From: Planctomycetota bacterium
GTDB lineage: Bacteria; Planctomycetota; Phycisphaerae; Phycisphaerales; SM1A02
Assembly (NCBI GenBank): GCA_027618565.1
Contig: JAQCEQ010000002.1
Location: 57,171-121,170, forward strand
DNA length: 64,000 nucleotides
Direction: 5' to 3'
Under the pieces are notes generated by a model. The model saw nothing but the letters and a program-made list of their open reading frames with translations. It did not search any database and had not been told where the DNA came from. Below are positions 8,372 to 17,331 of this stretch, in pieces (positions within the stretch are counted from its first letter, which is position 1; each line of letters starts with the position of its first letter). Position numbers and translations under genes: made by a program.

Positions 8372-9477
8372 CTTCGACGGACTCGAGCAGGCACTTGGCG
8401 ACGCGTGCTGCACTTTCGTGCGTGCTCTTCGTCGGGCTGGCCTTCGGCTGTGCCGGCCCAAGCCAGCGTGGGTTGGTGGCGCGCCAGGCGGCTCACGATC
8501 GCATCGGCCGCGTGAACAGCGGCATTGCCCTAGAGCAAGGGGAACGATCGCTCCGCGCCGGCGAATTCACCGATGCCCTGCGTGCGGCTAACGGAATCCT
8601 CAAGAGTTATCCCACGGATGCCAACGCGCTGATGTTGCGTGGCCGAACGCTGCAGGAGATGTACAAGACCGAGGAAGCCGCTGCGGATTTCCGTGCTGCG
8701 CTTGCGACCGATCCCTCACGCGCGGACGCGTGGTACTACATCGGGGTCATTGACGAACGGTTTGGTCGGGCTGAGGAAGCGCGCGAAGCTTTCGACGCTG
8801 CCGCGTGCCTGCAACCGACCAACCTCCAGTTTGCGATGGCGGGAGTCGAAGCGCTCATCGCGATCGGTGACATCGATGGCGCACTCTCGAGGATTGACGA
8901 GGTGTCCACGAAGTTCGAGTTCAGCCACCAATTGATGCACTTGCACACCGAGGTCCTCCAGATGGCTGGTCGAAGCCAAGAGGCCTTTGATTGGCTGGTC
9001 CGCGCGGACGCGATCGCGCCACCGGGCACCTATCACCGCGAGTTGATCCTTGCTGCGTTTGAGGCGCGCTCCTACGGCAAGTGCCTGGCACAGCTTGACG
9101 AGCCGGAGTCCGATGAATTGCGCAAGGAGCCGGAGTTCGTGCGGCTTCGGGCCCGCACCTTGGCCATGGAAGGTCGAGCGGTCGAAGCCAGGGACCTCAT
9201 GAGCGAGGCGACTGAGTGGTCCGATAAGCCCACGGCTGCCGATTGGCTCGTGCTCGGCCAGGTCGCCTGGCTCGCCGGTGACTGGGGAAGAGTTGGACTC
9301 GCTGGGCAACGATTAGAAGCATTGCGCGAATACCCGGTGGATGCTGCAATCTTCCTTGGTGGTTCGGCTCAATTCACGGGCGATTTCACCGCTGCACGGG
9401 TCCAGTTTGCCCGCGCGTTGGAGCAGGATCCAAGCCGTGTGGCTGCGGAGCACATGCTGGAGAAATTGCAACGCTAG
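8368..9477 (+). CDS. TPR-repeat lipoprotein, likely pilotin/assembly partner of the secretin
   Basis: A 369-residue protein starting at a GTG that overlaps the secretin stop (GTGA), with GGGAGGTGGGGA just upstream. The N terminus is a lipoprotein signal with Cys in AFGC; A at -3 is unusual. The rest is made of tetratricopeptide-like helices: DALRAANGILKSYPTDANAL, AAADFRAALATDPSRADAWY and so on to the C-terminal AARVQFARALEQDPSRVAAE. PilF/PilW-type TPR lipoproteins help secretins assemble in the outer membrane. The coupling to the secretin gene supports that role, but no direct motif proves it. Confidence 0.8.
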   Translation: MTSTDSSRHLATRAALSCVLFVGLAFGCAGPSQRGLVARQAAHDRIGRVNSGIALEQGERSLRAGEFTDALRAANGILKSYPTDANALMLRGRTLQEMYKTEEAAADFRAALATDPSRADAWYYIGVIDERFGRAEEAREAFDAAACLQPTNLQFAMAGVEALIAIGDIDGALSRIDEVSTKFEFSHQLMHLHTEVLQMAGRSQEAFDWLVRADAIAPPGTYHRELILAAFEARSYGKCLAQLDEPESDELRKEPEFVRLRARTLAMEGRAVEARDLMSEATEWSDKPTAADWLVLGQVAWLAGDWGRVGLAGQRLEALREYPVDAAIFLGGSAQFTGDFTAARVQFARALEQDPSRVAAEHMLEKLQR

Positions 9478-9500
9478 CGGGCTGAATCCACTTCGGCATT

Positions 9501-9528
9501 TTGAAGCGGCGCGTTTCTGGGCTATGTT
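9501..9528 (+). promoter_or_regulatory. Possible sigma-70-type promoter for the gene at 9577
   Basis: TTGAAG at 9501-9506 and TATGTT at 9523-9528 are spaced by 16 bases; each matches the consensus at four of six positions. They lie about 50 bases before the start with a good GGAG ribosome-binding site. Confidence 0.45.
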
Positions 9529-9576
9529 TGCCGCATGATCGCCGTGGCGCGATCCACTATCCACATGGAGAATCCG

Positions 9577-10611
9577 ATGATGAAGCAGTATGTCTTGACC
9601 CTTCTGGTTGCCGGCCTTGCGACCCCAGCGTTTGCGCAGATCGCAATGGACGGGGCCCGCGACGACGCCTCCCCCGATGGAAGCGCCTACGGCGCCGCCA
9701 AGAGTGTCCAGGACACCGGGACCGGCTTCGGCGACTCCAGCCTGGGCGTCATGGATTACGCGAACGGTTCTGAGATCGACGCCGGATACGCAACGGTGGT
9801 CAACGGCGTGCTCCATATCTTCCTCGCCGGCAACCTGGAGTCCAACTTCAACAAGCTGGAGATGTTCATCGACTGCGCCCCAGGCGGTCAGAACCGTCTC
9901 CGCGGCAACAACCACGATGTCGACTCGAACGGCCTGAATCGGATGGGTGACGACGGCACCGGCAACGGGCTGATCTTTGACAGCGGGTTCGAGGCCGACT
10001 TCTGGTTCGGCATGACCTGCGGTGGCGGACCATTCACCTTCTACGCCAACCACGCGTTCCTGCTGACCGAAGGATTGGGTGTCGGTGGATACCTGGGTGA
10101 GGGTGGCGCTGGTGGCGCGGGCTCGGCCAGCTTCCCCGACAGCGGCATCGCCGTCGCGATCGACAACTCCAACGTCGCCGGCGTGACGGACCTCGACGTG
10201 TCAGACGCCGGGAATGTGACGACCGGCGTGGAGATCGCCATTCCGCTCGCCTTCATGGGCCACGACGGCACCAGCGCTGTGCGAGTGTGCGCCTTCATCA
10301 ATGGTGGTGGGCACGACTGGCTCAGCAACCAGTGTGTGGGGCCGATGGCTGGTGCCGGCAACCTGGGCGAGCCGCGATTCGTGGACTTCAACTTTGTCAC
10401 GGGCGACCAGTTCTTCGTCGCGGTGGAGGGCAGTGGCGGCGGAACACCGTGCCCGGCCGACCTGGACGGAGATGGCTTTGTCGCTGGCAGTGATCTGGCG
10501 CTTCTCTTGGGCAACTGGGGTGGCGCGGCCGGTGACATCGATGGCGATGGCATGATCGGCGGCGGTGACCTGGCCGTGATGCTCGGGTCGTGGGGCGATT
10601 GCCCCGCCTGA
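9577..10611 (+). CDS. Secreted protein with paired dockerin-like C-terminal repeats
   Basis: A 344-residue protein with a signal peptide ending AFAQ. The body is Gly- and Asn-rich with no recognised enzyme motif; segments such as VNGVLHIFLAGNLESNFNKL look like a beta-sandwich. It ends in two calcium-loop-plus-helix motifs: LDGDGFVAGSDLALLLGNWG and IDGDGMIGGGDLAVMLGSWG. This tail is the dockerin-like module common in Phycisphaerae exoproteins and is shared with the GH13 enzyme that follows. GGAG at 9567-9570 lies 6 bases before the chosen ATG; the next codon is also ATG. Function of the main domain is unknown; surface or extracellular location is inferred. Confidence 0.82.
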   Translation: MMKQYVLTLLVAGLATPAFAQIAMDGARDDASPDGSAYGAAKSVQDTGTGFGDSSLGVMDYANGSEIDAGYATVVNGVLHIFLAGNLESNFNKLEMFIDCAPGGQNRLRGNNHDVDSNGLNRMGDDGTGNGLIFDSGFEADFWFGMTCGGGPFTFYANHAFLLTEGLGVGGYLGEGGAGGAGSASFPDSGIAVAIDNSNVAGVTDLDVSDAGNVTTGVEIAIPLAFMGHDGTSAVRVCAFINGGGHDWLSNQCVGPMAGAGNLGEPRFVDFNFVTGDQFFVAVEGSGGGTPCPADLDGDGFVAGSDLALLLGNWGGAAGDIDGDGMIGGGDLAVMLGSWGDCPA

Positions 10612-10638
10612 ACCGATATCTGATTGACCAGGAATCTT

Positions 10639-10674
10639 GGGCACGACCACTGGTGGCCGCGCCCTCTTTTCTTG
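10639..10674 (+). terminator. Rho-independent terminator after the dockerin-tailed protein gene
   Basis: GGGCACGACCAC and GTGGCCGCGCCC (10639-10664) pair with two A-C mismatches and are followed by TCTTTTCTT. It separates the secreted protein gene from the GH13 gene. Confidence 0.65.
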
Positions 10675-10704
10675 TGTAAAACCGCCTCGATTGCGCCTCG
10701 TCGG

Positions 10705-10732
10705 TGGACTCCCGCTCACCAGGATCTAGACT
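10705..10732 (+). promoter_or_regulatory. Possible leaderless promoter of the GH13 gene
   Basis: TGGACT (10705-10710) and TAGACT (10727-10732) are spaced by 16 bases. The -10-like element ends 6 bases before the second of two tandem ATG codons (10736 and 10739). No Shine-Dalgarno sequence is present, so the transcript may start at the start codon itself. Confidence 0.45.
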
Positions 10733-10735
10733 GCC

Positions 10736-12811
10736 ATGATGATTCCCCCGACCAGACGGGTCGCGCTGTCGGCGACGGTCGCCTTGCTGTGTGGACTCGG
10801 CATGGCGATGCAGCTTGCCGATGCTGCCGCCGCACAGAGTTCCAACCCCGGAATGGGTGCGACGCTCTACGACACGGGCACCAATCACGGGGTCACCTTT
10901 CGGACATGGGCACCCAATGCGACGTCAGTCCACGTTGCGGGCACGTTCAATGGATGGAACGGGAGCAGTTTTCCTCTCACCAGCGAGGGAACCGGCTTCT
11001 GGAGCCGAGATATCACCAATCTCACCGCAGGTCACCAGTACCAATTCATGATCCGTCGAAACGGCAACGAGTACTGGAAGACGGACTCGCACGCCACGCG
11101 CGTGACCAATTCCATCGGCAACGGGATCATCTATAACGCGGACGCCTACGCCTGGCAATCGAATGATTTCCAGATGCCCAGCTGGAACGAGCTGGTCATC
11201 TACGAGCTGCACATCGGGACCTTCAATGTGGCCGACGGCAGCGTCCCCGCCAGCTTTGCCGACGCGATCGCGCGGTTGGACGACCTCGTGGACCTCGGTG
11301 TGAATGCCATCGAGCTCATGCCCACCAACGAGTTCCCCGGCGATGTCTCGTGGGGCTACAACGCCAGCCACCCGTACGCCGTCGAGACTGGGTACGGCGG
11401 ACCCGATGCACTCAAGGCCTTGATCGATGCGGCGCACACGCGCGGGATTGCCGTGCTCTGCGACATTGTGTTCTCGCACATCGGGCCCACCGATCTGGAC
11501 CTCTGGCAATACGACGGTTGGGCCAGCCCGACGACGGCGGGCGGCATCTACTTCTATCCCGACCACCGTGCAAACACCCCGTGGGGCAACACGCGACCCG
11601 ACTACACGCGTGACGAGGTGCGCACCTACCTGCGCGACAATGTTCTCTACTGGTTCCGCGAGTTCCGGTTTGACGGTGTGCGAATGGACGGAACGAAGTA
11701 CATCCGGCGCACCGGCATCTTTGGCGAAGACCTGCCCGAGGGCTGGTCGCTCATGCAGTGGATCAATGACTCGGTGAACGCCGAGTTCCCTGGCAAGCTG
11801 GTTGTGGCTGAGGATTTCGACTCCAACCACTGGATCACCAGGACCACCGACGTGGGCGGCGCGGGCTTTGACAGCCAGTGGGACAGCAACTTCTTCTGGC
11901 CGATGCGCACGGCGATCATCGCGGCCAATGACAGCGATCGCGACATGAACGCCGTCAAGAATGCCATCTGGTTCTCATACAACGGCAGTGCGTTCCAGCG
12001 TGTCATCTACACCGAGAGCCACGACGAGGTGGCTAACGGCCAGGCTCGCGTGCCGGAGATGATCTGGCCGGGGAACGCCGGTTCCTACTGGAGCCGGAAG
12101 CGCTCCACGCTTGGCGCGGCGATGGTCTTCACCTCGCCGGGCATCCCGATGCTGTTCATGGGTCAGGAATTCCTTGAGGACTCGTTCTTCCAGGACTCGG
12201 TGCCGCTGGACTGGTCGCGCGCGGAAACCTTTGCACCGATTCGCGAGATGTACAAAGACATGATCGCCATGCGCACCAACGCCGGCGACTGCACGCGCGG
12301 GCTGACCGGCGGCAGCACGAACGTGCATCATGTCAACAACGGCGCGAAGGTGATCGGGTTCCATCGTTGGAAGAACGGCGGCGTGGGTGATGATGTCGTG
12401 GTGGTCGCCAATTTTTCCAACACGACCTTCAATGACTATCGGCTCGGCTTTCCCAAGTCGGGACAGTGGAAGATCCTCTTCAACAGCGACTGGAACGGTT
12501 ACTCCAGCGATTTCGCCAACACCGTGTCCACCGATGTCACGACCGATGCGTGGGGCTACGACGGGATGGCGCAGAGCGCCTCCGTCAAGCTTGGCCCCTA
12601 CGCCGTCTTGGTCTACTCGCAGGGCGACTGCGATTGGCCGAGCGACTTCGATGCCGCCGACTTGAACGAAGATGGGTCGATCGATGGCCTTGACCTCGCG
12701 ATCCTGCTCGGCGTGTGGGGCGGCGCCGGCGGCGGCACCGGCGACATCAACGGCGACGGCTCGATCGATGGCGCGGACTTGGGCCTGTTCTTGGGTCGCT
12801 GGGGGACGTGA
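10736..12811 (+). CDS. Secreted GH13 branching-enzyme-like protein with dockerin-like tail
   Basis: A 691-residue protein: signal peptide, CBM48/E-set domain (VTFRTWAPNATSVHVAGTFNGW), GH13 barrel, C-terminal beta domain and two dockerin-like repeats (LNEDGSIDGLDLAILLGVWG, INGDGSIDGADLGLFLGRWG). The catalytic triad is visible: D318 in GVRMDG, E359 in VVAEDF and D430 in ESHDEV. The SHDEV form and the CBM48 domain are typical of glycogen branching enzymes rather than classic amylases. Branching enzymes are normally cytoplasmic, so a signal peptide and dockerin tail are odd; hydrolysis or transglycosylation of external alpha-glucan is the likely role. It precedes a maltodextrin uptake cluster. 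Confidence 0.85.
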   Translation: MMIPPTRRVALSATVALLCGLGMAMQLADAAAAQSSNPGMGATLYDTGTNHGVTFRTWAPNATSVHVAGTFNGWNGSSFPLTSEGTGFWSRDITNLTAGHQYQFMIRRNGNEYWKTDSHATRVTNSIGNGIIYNADAYAWQSNDFQMPSWNELVIYELHIGTFNVADGSVPASFADAIARLDDLVDLGVNAIELMPTNEFPGDVSWGYNASHPYAVETGYGGPDALKALIDAAHTRGIAVLCDIVFSHIGPTDLDLWQYDGWASPTTAGGIYFYPDHRANTPWGNTRPDYTRDEVRTYLRDNVLYWFREFRFDGVRMDGTKYIRRTGIFGEDLPEGWSLMQWINDSVNAEFPGKLVVAEDFDSNHWITRTTDVGGAGFDSQWDSNFFWPMRTAIIAANDSDRDMNAVKNAIWFSYNGSAFQRVIYTESHDEVANGQARVPEMIWPGNAGSYWSRKRSTLGAAMVFTSPGIPMLFMGQEFLEDSFFQDSVPLDWSRAETFAPIREMYKDMIAMRTNAGDCTRGLTGGSTNVHHVNNGAKVIGFHRWKNGGVGDDVVVVANFSNTTFNDYRLGFPKSGQWKILFNSDWNGYSSDFANTVSTDVTTDAWGYDGMAQSASVKLGPYAVLVYSQGDCDWPSDFDAADLNEDGSIDGLDLAILLGVWGGAGGGTGDINGDGSIDGADLGLFLGRWGT

Positions 12812-12890
12812 GGAGAAAGGGGGAGCGAGGAGCGGGGCGCGTGGGGCAGGAAGGAGGCGGCGTCGCATGTCAGCGAACCACCCCAGGCAC

Positions 12891-14021
12891 CTACACCCCG
12901 TGCGCGATGGCCTCGCCGGACTGTGCGTCGAAGAGGTGCGCGTGGCCGTCGGCGAAGCGCGCCGAGACACCTTCGCCCTCTCGCAACGCGCGCAATTCCT
13001 GCGTCTGGATTCGGGCAACGACGCGTTGGTCACCGATGCGCGCCACTAGGTCAGCGGTTTCGCCGTAGACCTCGACGGTCTCCAACGTGCCCTCGTCGCC
13101 GGGCTCAATCGACACGCGCTCCGGCCGCACACCCATGAGTGCGTCGCGGTCGGCAGCGGCGCCGGCGCCAGGGCTGAGCGAATGCTTCCCACCACTCCAC
13201 TTGAAGGCACCTCCGGACGCACCGACTCGTCCCCGAATCAAGTTCATCGCCGGGGTGCCGATGAACCCCGCCACGAACGCATTCGCGGGAGTCCGGAACA
13301 GCTCCCCGGGCGTCCCCAGCTGCTGCACCACGCCGTCCTTCATCACGACAATCCGGTCGGCCAGGCTCATGGCCTCCTCCTGGTCGTGGGTGACATAGAT
13401 CATGGTCGATTTCAGGCGTCGATGCAGCAGCCGCAACTCCGTCCGCATGTCCTGGCGCAGGCGCGCGTCCAGGTTGGAGAGTGGCTCATCAAACAAGAAC
13501 GCTGCTGGATTGCGCACAATGGCCCGCCCGACCGCGACGCGTTGCCGCTGCCCGCCCGAGAGTTCGCGGGGCATCCGACGGAGAAGCCCATCGATCCCCA
13601 GCATGCGCGCAGCCTCGGCGATGCGCGCGTCCAGCTGCGAGGATTCCTCCAGACGCCGCCTCCCGTAGTCGCCGTCGAACATGGCCCTCAGCCGGCTGGG
13701 GTACCGCCGCCGCCGATCCAGCCCGAACGCCAGGTTCTGCTTCACCGTGAGGTGCGGGTAGAGCGCGTAGTTCTGGAACACCATCGCGATGTTGCGGTCG
13801 GCGGGCTCCACCTCGTTCACGACACGGTCGCCGATCGAGATGGTTCCCTCGGAGATGTCTTCCAGCCCGGCGATCATTCGAAGGGTCGTGCTCTTGCCGC
13901 ATCCCGAGGGGCCGACCAGCACCACGAACTCGCCGTCGGCGATCGACATTGAGACACCTCGCACGGCGCGCACGCCGCCTTCATAGATCTTGCCAACGCT
14001 GGAGAGAGTGACCGTGGCCAT
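12891..14021 (-). CDS. MsmK/UgpC/MalK-type sugar ABC transporter ATPase
   Basis: A 376-residue ATPase with Walker A GPSGCGKST, Q-loop FQNYALYPHLTV, signature LSGGQRQRV, Walker B FLFDEPLSNLD and switch THDQEEA. After the nucleotide-binding domain comes a MalK-type regulatory OB domain (MGVRPERVSIEPGD). Compared with usual MalK proteins there is an extra Arg-rich stretch of roughly 20 residues between the Q-loop and the signature (RRRRYPSRLRAMFDGDYGRRR). It is the last gene of the minus-strand transporter operon, 24 bases after the permease. It would energise the fused permease and the second permease encoded just upstream. Confidence 0.92.
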   Translation of the reverse strand: MATVTLSSVGKIYEGGVRAVRGVSMSIADGEFVVLVGPSGCGKSTTLRMIAGLEDISEGTISIGDRVVNEVEPADRNIAMVFQNYALYPHLTVKQNLAFGLDRRRRYPSRLRAMFDGDYGRRRLEESSQLDARIAEAARMLGIDGLLRRMPRELSGGQRQRVAVGRAIVRNPAAFLFDEPLSNLDARLRQDMRTELRLLHRRLKSTMIYVTHDQEEAMSLADRIVVMKDGVVQQLGTPGELFRTPANAFVAGFIGTPAMNLIRGRVGASGGAFKWSGGKHSLSPGAGAAADRDALMGVRPERVSIEPGDEGTLETVEVYGETADLVARIGDQRVVARIQTQELRALREGEGVSARFADGHAHLFDAQSGEAIAHGV

Positions 14022-14045
14022 GGTGGTGTCCGTCGGGCCGAGAGG

Positions 14046-14927
14046 CTAGCCCTTCACCGAGCCGCGCGTGAGTCCCTCGACAAAGTGCTTCTGCGCGGCG
14101 ATGAAGAGGAGGATGCAGGGAATCATGGTGACCACGCTGGCCGCCATCAGGAGGTGGACATTGCGCAGCCCTCCGTACTGGTTGCGGAACGAGTTGAGCG
14201 CCACGGCCAGCGTGTTCTGGCTGTCGGAGTGAAGGTAGACGAGCGGCGCGAGAAAGTCGTTCCAGGTCCAGATGAAGGTGAACACCGCGCAGGTGGCCGT
14301 GACCGGCTGGCACAAGGGCAGCACCACGCGCCACCAGATGGCAAGGTGCCCCATTCCGTCGATGCGCGCGGCCTCCAGGAGCGCCTCCGGAATCTGCGCG
14401 ATGAACTGCCGGTACATGAAGACGAAGAAGGCACTCCCGAAGAACGCCGGCACGATGAGCGGCAGGAGCGTGTCGACCCAACCCAGCCAACGGAACAGGA
14501 GGAAGAGCGGAATCATCGTCACCTGTCCCGGGAGCATCATGGTGCCCAGCATCACCAGGAAGGTTGTACGGCGCCCGCGGAAGGGAATCCGCGCCATGGC
14601 ATACCCCACCAGACTGGAACTGAGCACCGTCGCGGCACATACCAGCGTGGTCACGACCACGGAATTGGCCAAGGCATCCCGGAAGCCCTGCCACTCCTCG
14701 CTCCCCATCTCGCGAAGTGCTTGCGCGTAGTTCTGCCACTGTGGGTCCCAGGGGAACACCTCGAGGAGGTTGCCCGCCGTGATCGCCGCGCCCGCCTTCT
14801 CCGGGCTGAGCAGACTGACGCACATCATCCACGCCAGGGGAAGCAACATAACCAACGCGCCCACGCAGAGGAGCGTCCACGCGAACACACGGCCTCCGAC
14901 GCGAGCCTGCTGCGATCGATCAGTCAC
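14046..14927 (-). CDS. MalG-type sugar ABC transporter permease
   Basis: A 293-residue membrane protein with about six transmembrane segments. It carries the EAA loop that contacts the ATPase (EALLEAARIDGMGHLAIWWR), followed by VVLPLCQP. The start is a GTG at 14927 that overlaps the TGA of the fused binding protein-permease (GTGA) and has GAGGGG upstream; a longer open frame upstream would run deep into that gene. It belongs to the carbohydrate uptake CUT1 class and pairs with the MalF-like half of the fused protein. Confidence 0.92.
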   Translation of the reverse strand: MTDRSQQARVGGRVFAWTLLCVGALVMLLPLAWMMCVSLLSPEKAGAAITAGNLLEVFPWDPQWQNYAQALREMGSEEWQGFRDALANSVVVTTLVCAATVLSSSLVGYAMARIPFRGRRTTFLVMLGTMMLPGQVTMIPLFLLFRWLGWVDTLLPLIVPAFFGSAFFVFMYRQFIAQIPEALLEAARIDGMGHLAIWWRVVLPLCQPVTATCAVFTFIWTWNDFLAPLVYLHSDSQNTLAVALNSFRNQYGGLRNVHLLMAASVVTMIPCILLFIAAQKHFVEGLTRGSVKG

Positions 14928-17326
14928 GCCTTCATCCCCTCGTAGTAGACAAACTTGGCGCTGGTGCGCAGGAGGAGCGCCGTCAGCGCCATGATCATGA
15001 TCAGCAGGATCCACGCGAGCGCGCTGGCGTAGCCCATCTCATAGGTCTCGAACGCCATGTTGTAGAGGTAGAGCACATAGAAGCGTGTGAGGTCGCCTGG
15101 TTCGCCGCCGGTCATCACGAACGCCTGCGTGAAGACCTGGAACGATCCGATCACCGACATGATGAGGTTGAAGAGGACGACGGGGGAGAGGAGCGGGAGC
15201 GTGACCCGGAAGAATCGTCGCACCGGTCCTGCGCCATCGATGCGCGCCGCTTCCAGGACATCGACCGGCACGTGCTGCAGCCCCGCGAGGTAGACGATCA
15301 TGCTCCCGCCGATGAACCACAGGCTCATGATGGCGAACGCAGGGGGGCCCCAGAATCCGGCGTCGCGACCGAACCAGTCGGGTGGAGCGAGTCCGAGCGG
15401 TCGGAGCACTGGCTCCAGCATCGTGTTCGCCAGTCCGCCCTCTGGGTCAAACACCCATCTCCACAGGATGCTGACACCCACTCCCGCCAACACGCTGGGC
15501 AGGTACCACGCGGCGCGAAAGAGTGCGATGCCCCTCACCTTCGTGTTCAGGAGAAGCGCCGCGAGAAGCGCCATCGCCTGGCCGGCGGGCACCGCGAGCA
15601 GTGCGTAGACCAGCGTCACTCGGACGCTGGTGCGGAAGTGAGAATCGTGAACGAGGATTTGCTCGAAGTTGGCAAGCCCCGCCCACTGCGCCATGTCCAG
15701 CGTGCTCACGCCACGCCACCGCGCAAAGGCAAGCGCCAGGCTCATCAAGATCGGGAGCGCCATGAAGAGTGCAAACCCCACCAGCCACGGGCTGGCGAGC
15801 ACGAAGCCCCAACGCTCGGTGCGACGTTGGCGCATCGAGAGCGTCCCGCCGCGCAACCACGCGATCTTGGCAATCGTCGCGACGACGGCAAGCACCAGCG
15901 CGATGACCACCAATCGCCGCCACGGCATCGGCGGCATCTGCGCCACCGCCAGCGGTGACGCGCTCTCCTGCGCCCAGTCGCGCTTGAAGTCCGCAGCGCT
16001 CTCGGCGAGGGTTTGATCGCCCGTGCGAAGCGCTTGGTCTAGACGAGAGCCGAGCAACTGTTCAAAGCGCGGGTTGACCGGCCACTCCAGACCCTTGGCG
16101 CTTGCCGCGTCCCGCAAGTACCCCGCATCGTTGTGTGGCTCCTGCGTCGGGTCAAGGAACGCGTCGCTCTCAGCGACCGCGCGGATGGTGGGGATCGCCA
16201 GCCCAAGTCGCGCCATGCGCGCCTGGCCCTGGGCATCGGTGAGTGCCTTGACCAACTGGTAGGCAAGCTCCGGATGCTTGCTTTCGCGGGCAACACTCCA
16301 CGAGACGATGGCTGCGATCGGCTGGTACGGCTCACCGGCCGTGTGCGGGAGTGGCGCAAAGTCCCACTCAAAGCCGCCCTCCGTTGGCGACGGGATGTTT
16401 CGATAGGTCGGCACGACCCAGCGGCCAAACGGTCCAGCGAATCCCACCTTGCCCGTCAGGAACACCGACGACCCCGACGCAATCTTGCTGCGCCCGCTGG
16501 TGAGCGTGTTCGCTTCCTCAAAGCGCCAGCCGCGGAACGACTCCAGCATCGACATGACTTCAGGCGCTTCCAGTCGAATGTCGTCCAGGTCTTCGCCCAC
16601 CACATCCAGTCCCGCGCTCTGGAGATACGCGCGCACCATCATGGGCCAGGTCACGAACTCGGCGCCGGTCGCGTCAGGGAGTTGCCCCACGGCTCGCGCA
16701 CTTGCGAGGAAGTCGTCCCAGGTCCAGTTGTCCGTTGGGTCAGCCACGCCGGCACGGCGCAGGAGATCCTTGTTGTAGTAGAAGCCGACGGTGGTGAAGT
16801 CCTTGGGGATGCCGTAGAGCGGTCCGGAACCAATGCGCGAGCCGTCGTAGCGGAATGCCCTGAGGGTCTCGGGATAGAAGGCGCTGAGTTCAAGCGCGCC
16901 ATCTCCCTGGTCCGCCGCGACCAGTTCGTCCAGGGGCATCAGCAGGCCCATCGCCGCAAAGCTGGGGAGCCGCTCTGAGCCAACATAGAACACATCGGGC
17001 GGCTCGCCACTGGCCAGCATCGTCTGGAGCTTGGTGTAGAAAGAGCCCGCGTCACCGGGGTTCATGCGGCGCACCGTGACGCCGGGATGGACCGCCTCAA
17101 ACGCCGCGAGCGCGTCGTCGACGATGGCATCCTCGGCAGGCCCACCGTCGCCGGACCAGTGCATGGCGACCAGCTCGATGGTGTCAGCGCGCGAGGTGAA
17201 TCGACTCCATTCACGCGACACGACATGCACAAACGCCCAGAGGATCAGGGCGGCCGCGGCGAACAAGAGGATGAGTCGAGGAAGCTGGCTGATGATGCTC
17301 GTGTGCGCCGAGGATCGATCCGCCAT
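14924..17326 (-). CDS. Sugar ABC transporter binding protein fused to a MalF-type permease
   Basis: One continuous 800-residue frame. Residues about 13-34 form an N-terminal membrane anchor (LILLFAAAALILWAFVHVVS). Residues about 45-470 are a type I extracellular solute-binding protein (TIELVAMHWSGDGG, GEPPDVFYVGSERLP, GIPKDFTTVGFYYNKDLLRR). A second membrane segment lies near 480-505. The remainder is a permease with EAA loop DVLEAARIDGAGPVRRFFR and the C-terminal helices. The topology works: N terminus inside, binding domain outside, permease helices starting inside. The ATG at 17326 was chosen because a more upstream start would extend into the divergent gene. A tethered binding domain removes the need for a free periplasmic protein. 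Substrate is inferred to be maltodextrin from the neighbouring enzymes. Confidence 0.92.
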   Translation of the reverse strand: MADRSSAHTSIISQLPRLILLFAAAALILWAFVHVVSREWSRFTSRADTIELVAMHWSGDGGPAEDAIVDDALAAFEAVHPGVTVRRMNPGDAGSFYTKLQTMLASGEPPDVFYVGSERLPSFAAMGLLMPLDELVAADQGDGALELSAFYPETLRAFRYDGSRIGSGPLYGIPKDFTTVGFYYNKDLLRRAGVADPTDNWTWDDFLASARAVGQLPDATGAEFVTWPMMVRAYLQSAGLDVVGEDLDDIRLEAPEVMSMLESFRGWRFEEANTLTSGRSKIASGSSVFLTGKVGFAGPFGRWVVPTYRNIPSPTEGGFEWDFAPLPHTAGEPYQPIAAIVSWSVARESKHPELAYQLVKALTDAQGQARMARLGLAIPTIRAVAESDAFLDPTQEPHNDAGYLRDAASAKGLEWPVNPRFEQLLGSRLDQALRTGDQTLAESAADFKRDWAQESASPLAVAQMPPMPWRRLVVIALVLAVVATIAKIAWLRGGTLSMRQRRTERWGFVLASPWLVGFALFMALPILMSLALAFARWRGVSTLDMAQWAGLANFEQILVHDSHFRTSVRVTLVYALLAVPAGQAMALLAALLLNTKVRGIALFRAAWYLPSVLAGVGVSILWRWVFDPEGGLANTMLEPVLRPLGLAPPDWFGRDAGFWGPPAFAIMSLWFIGGSMIVYLAGLQHVPVDVLEAARIDGAGPVRRFFRVTLPLLSPVVLFNLIMSVIGSFQVFTQAFVMTGGEPGDLTRFYVLYLYNMAFETYEMGYASALAWILLIMIMALTALLLRTSAKFVYYEGMKA

Positions 17327-17331
17327 GGGGT

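Noticed and set aside
6410..8461. 683-codon minus-strand frame opposite the first secretin
   Set aside because: The translation is His/Arg-rich with no domain; it is a shadow caused by high GC third positions of the secretin gene.
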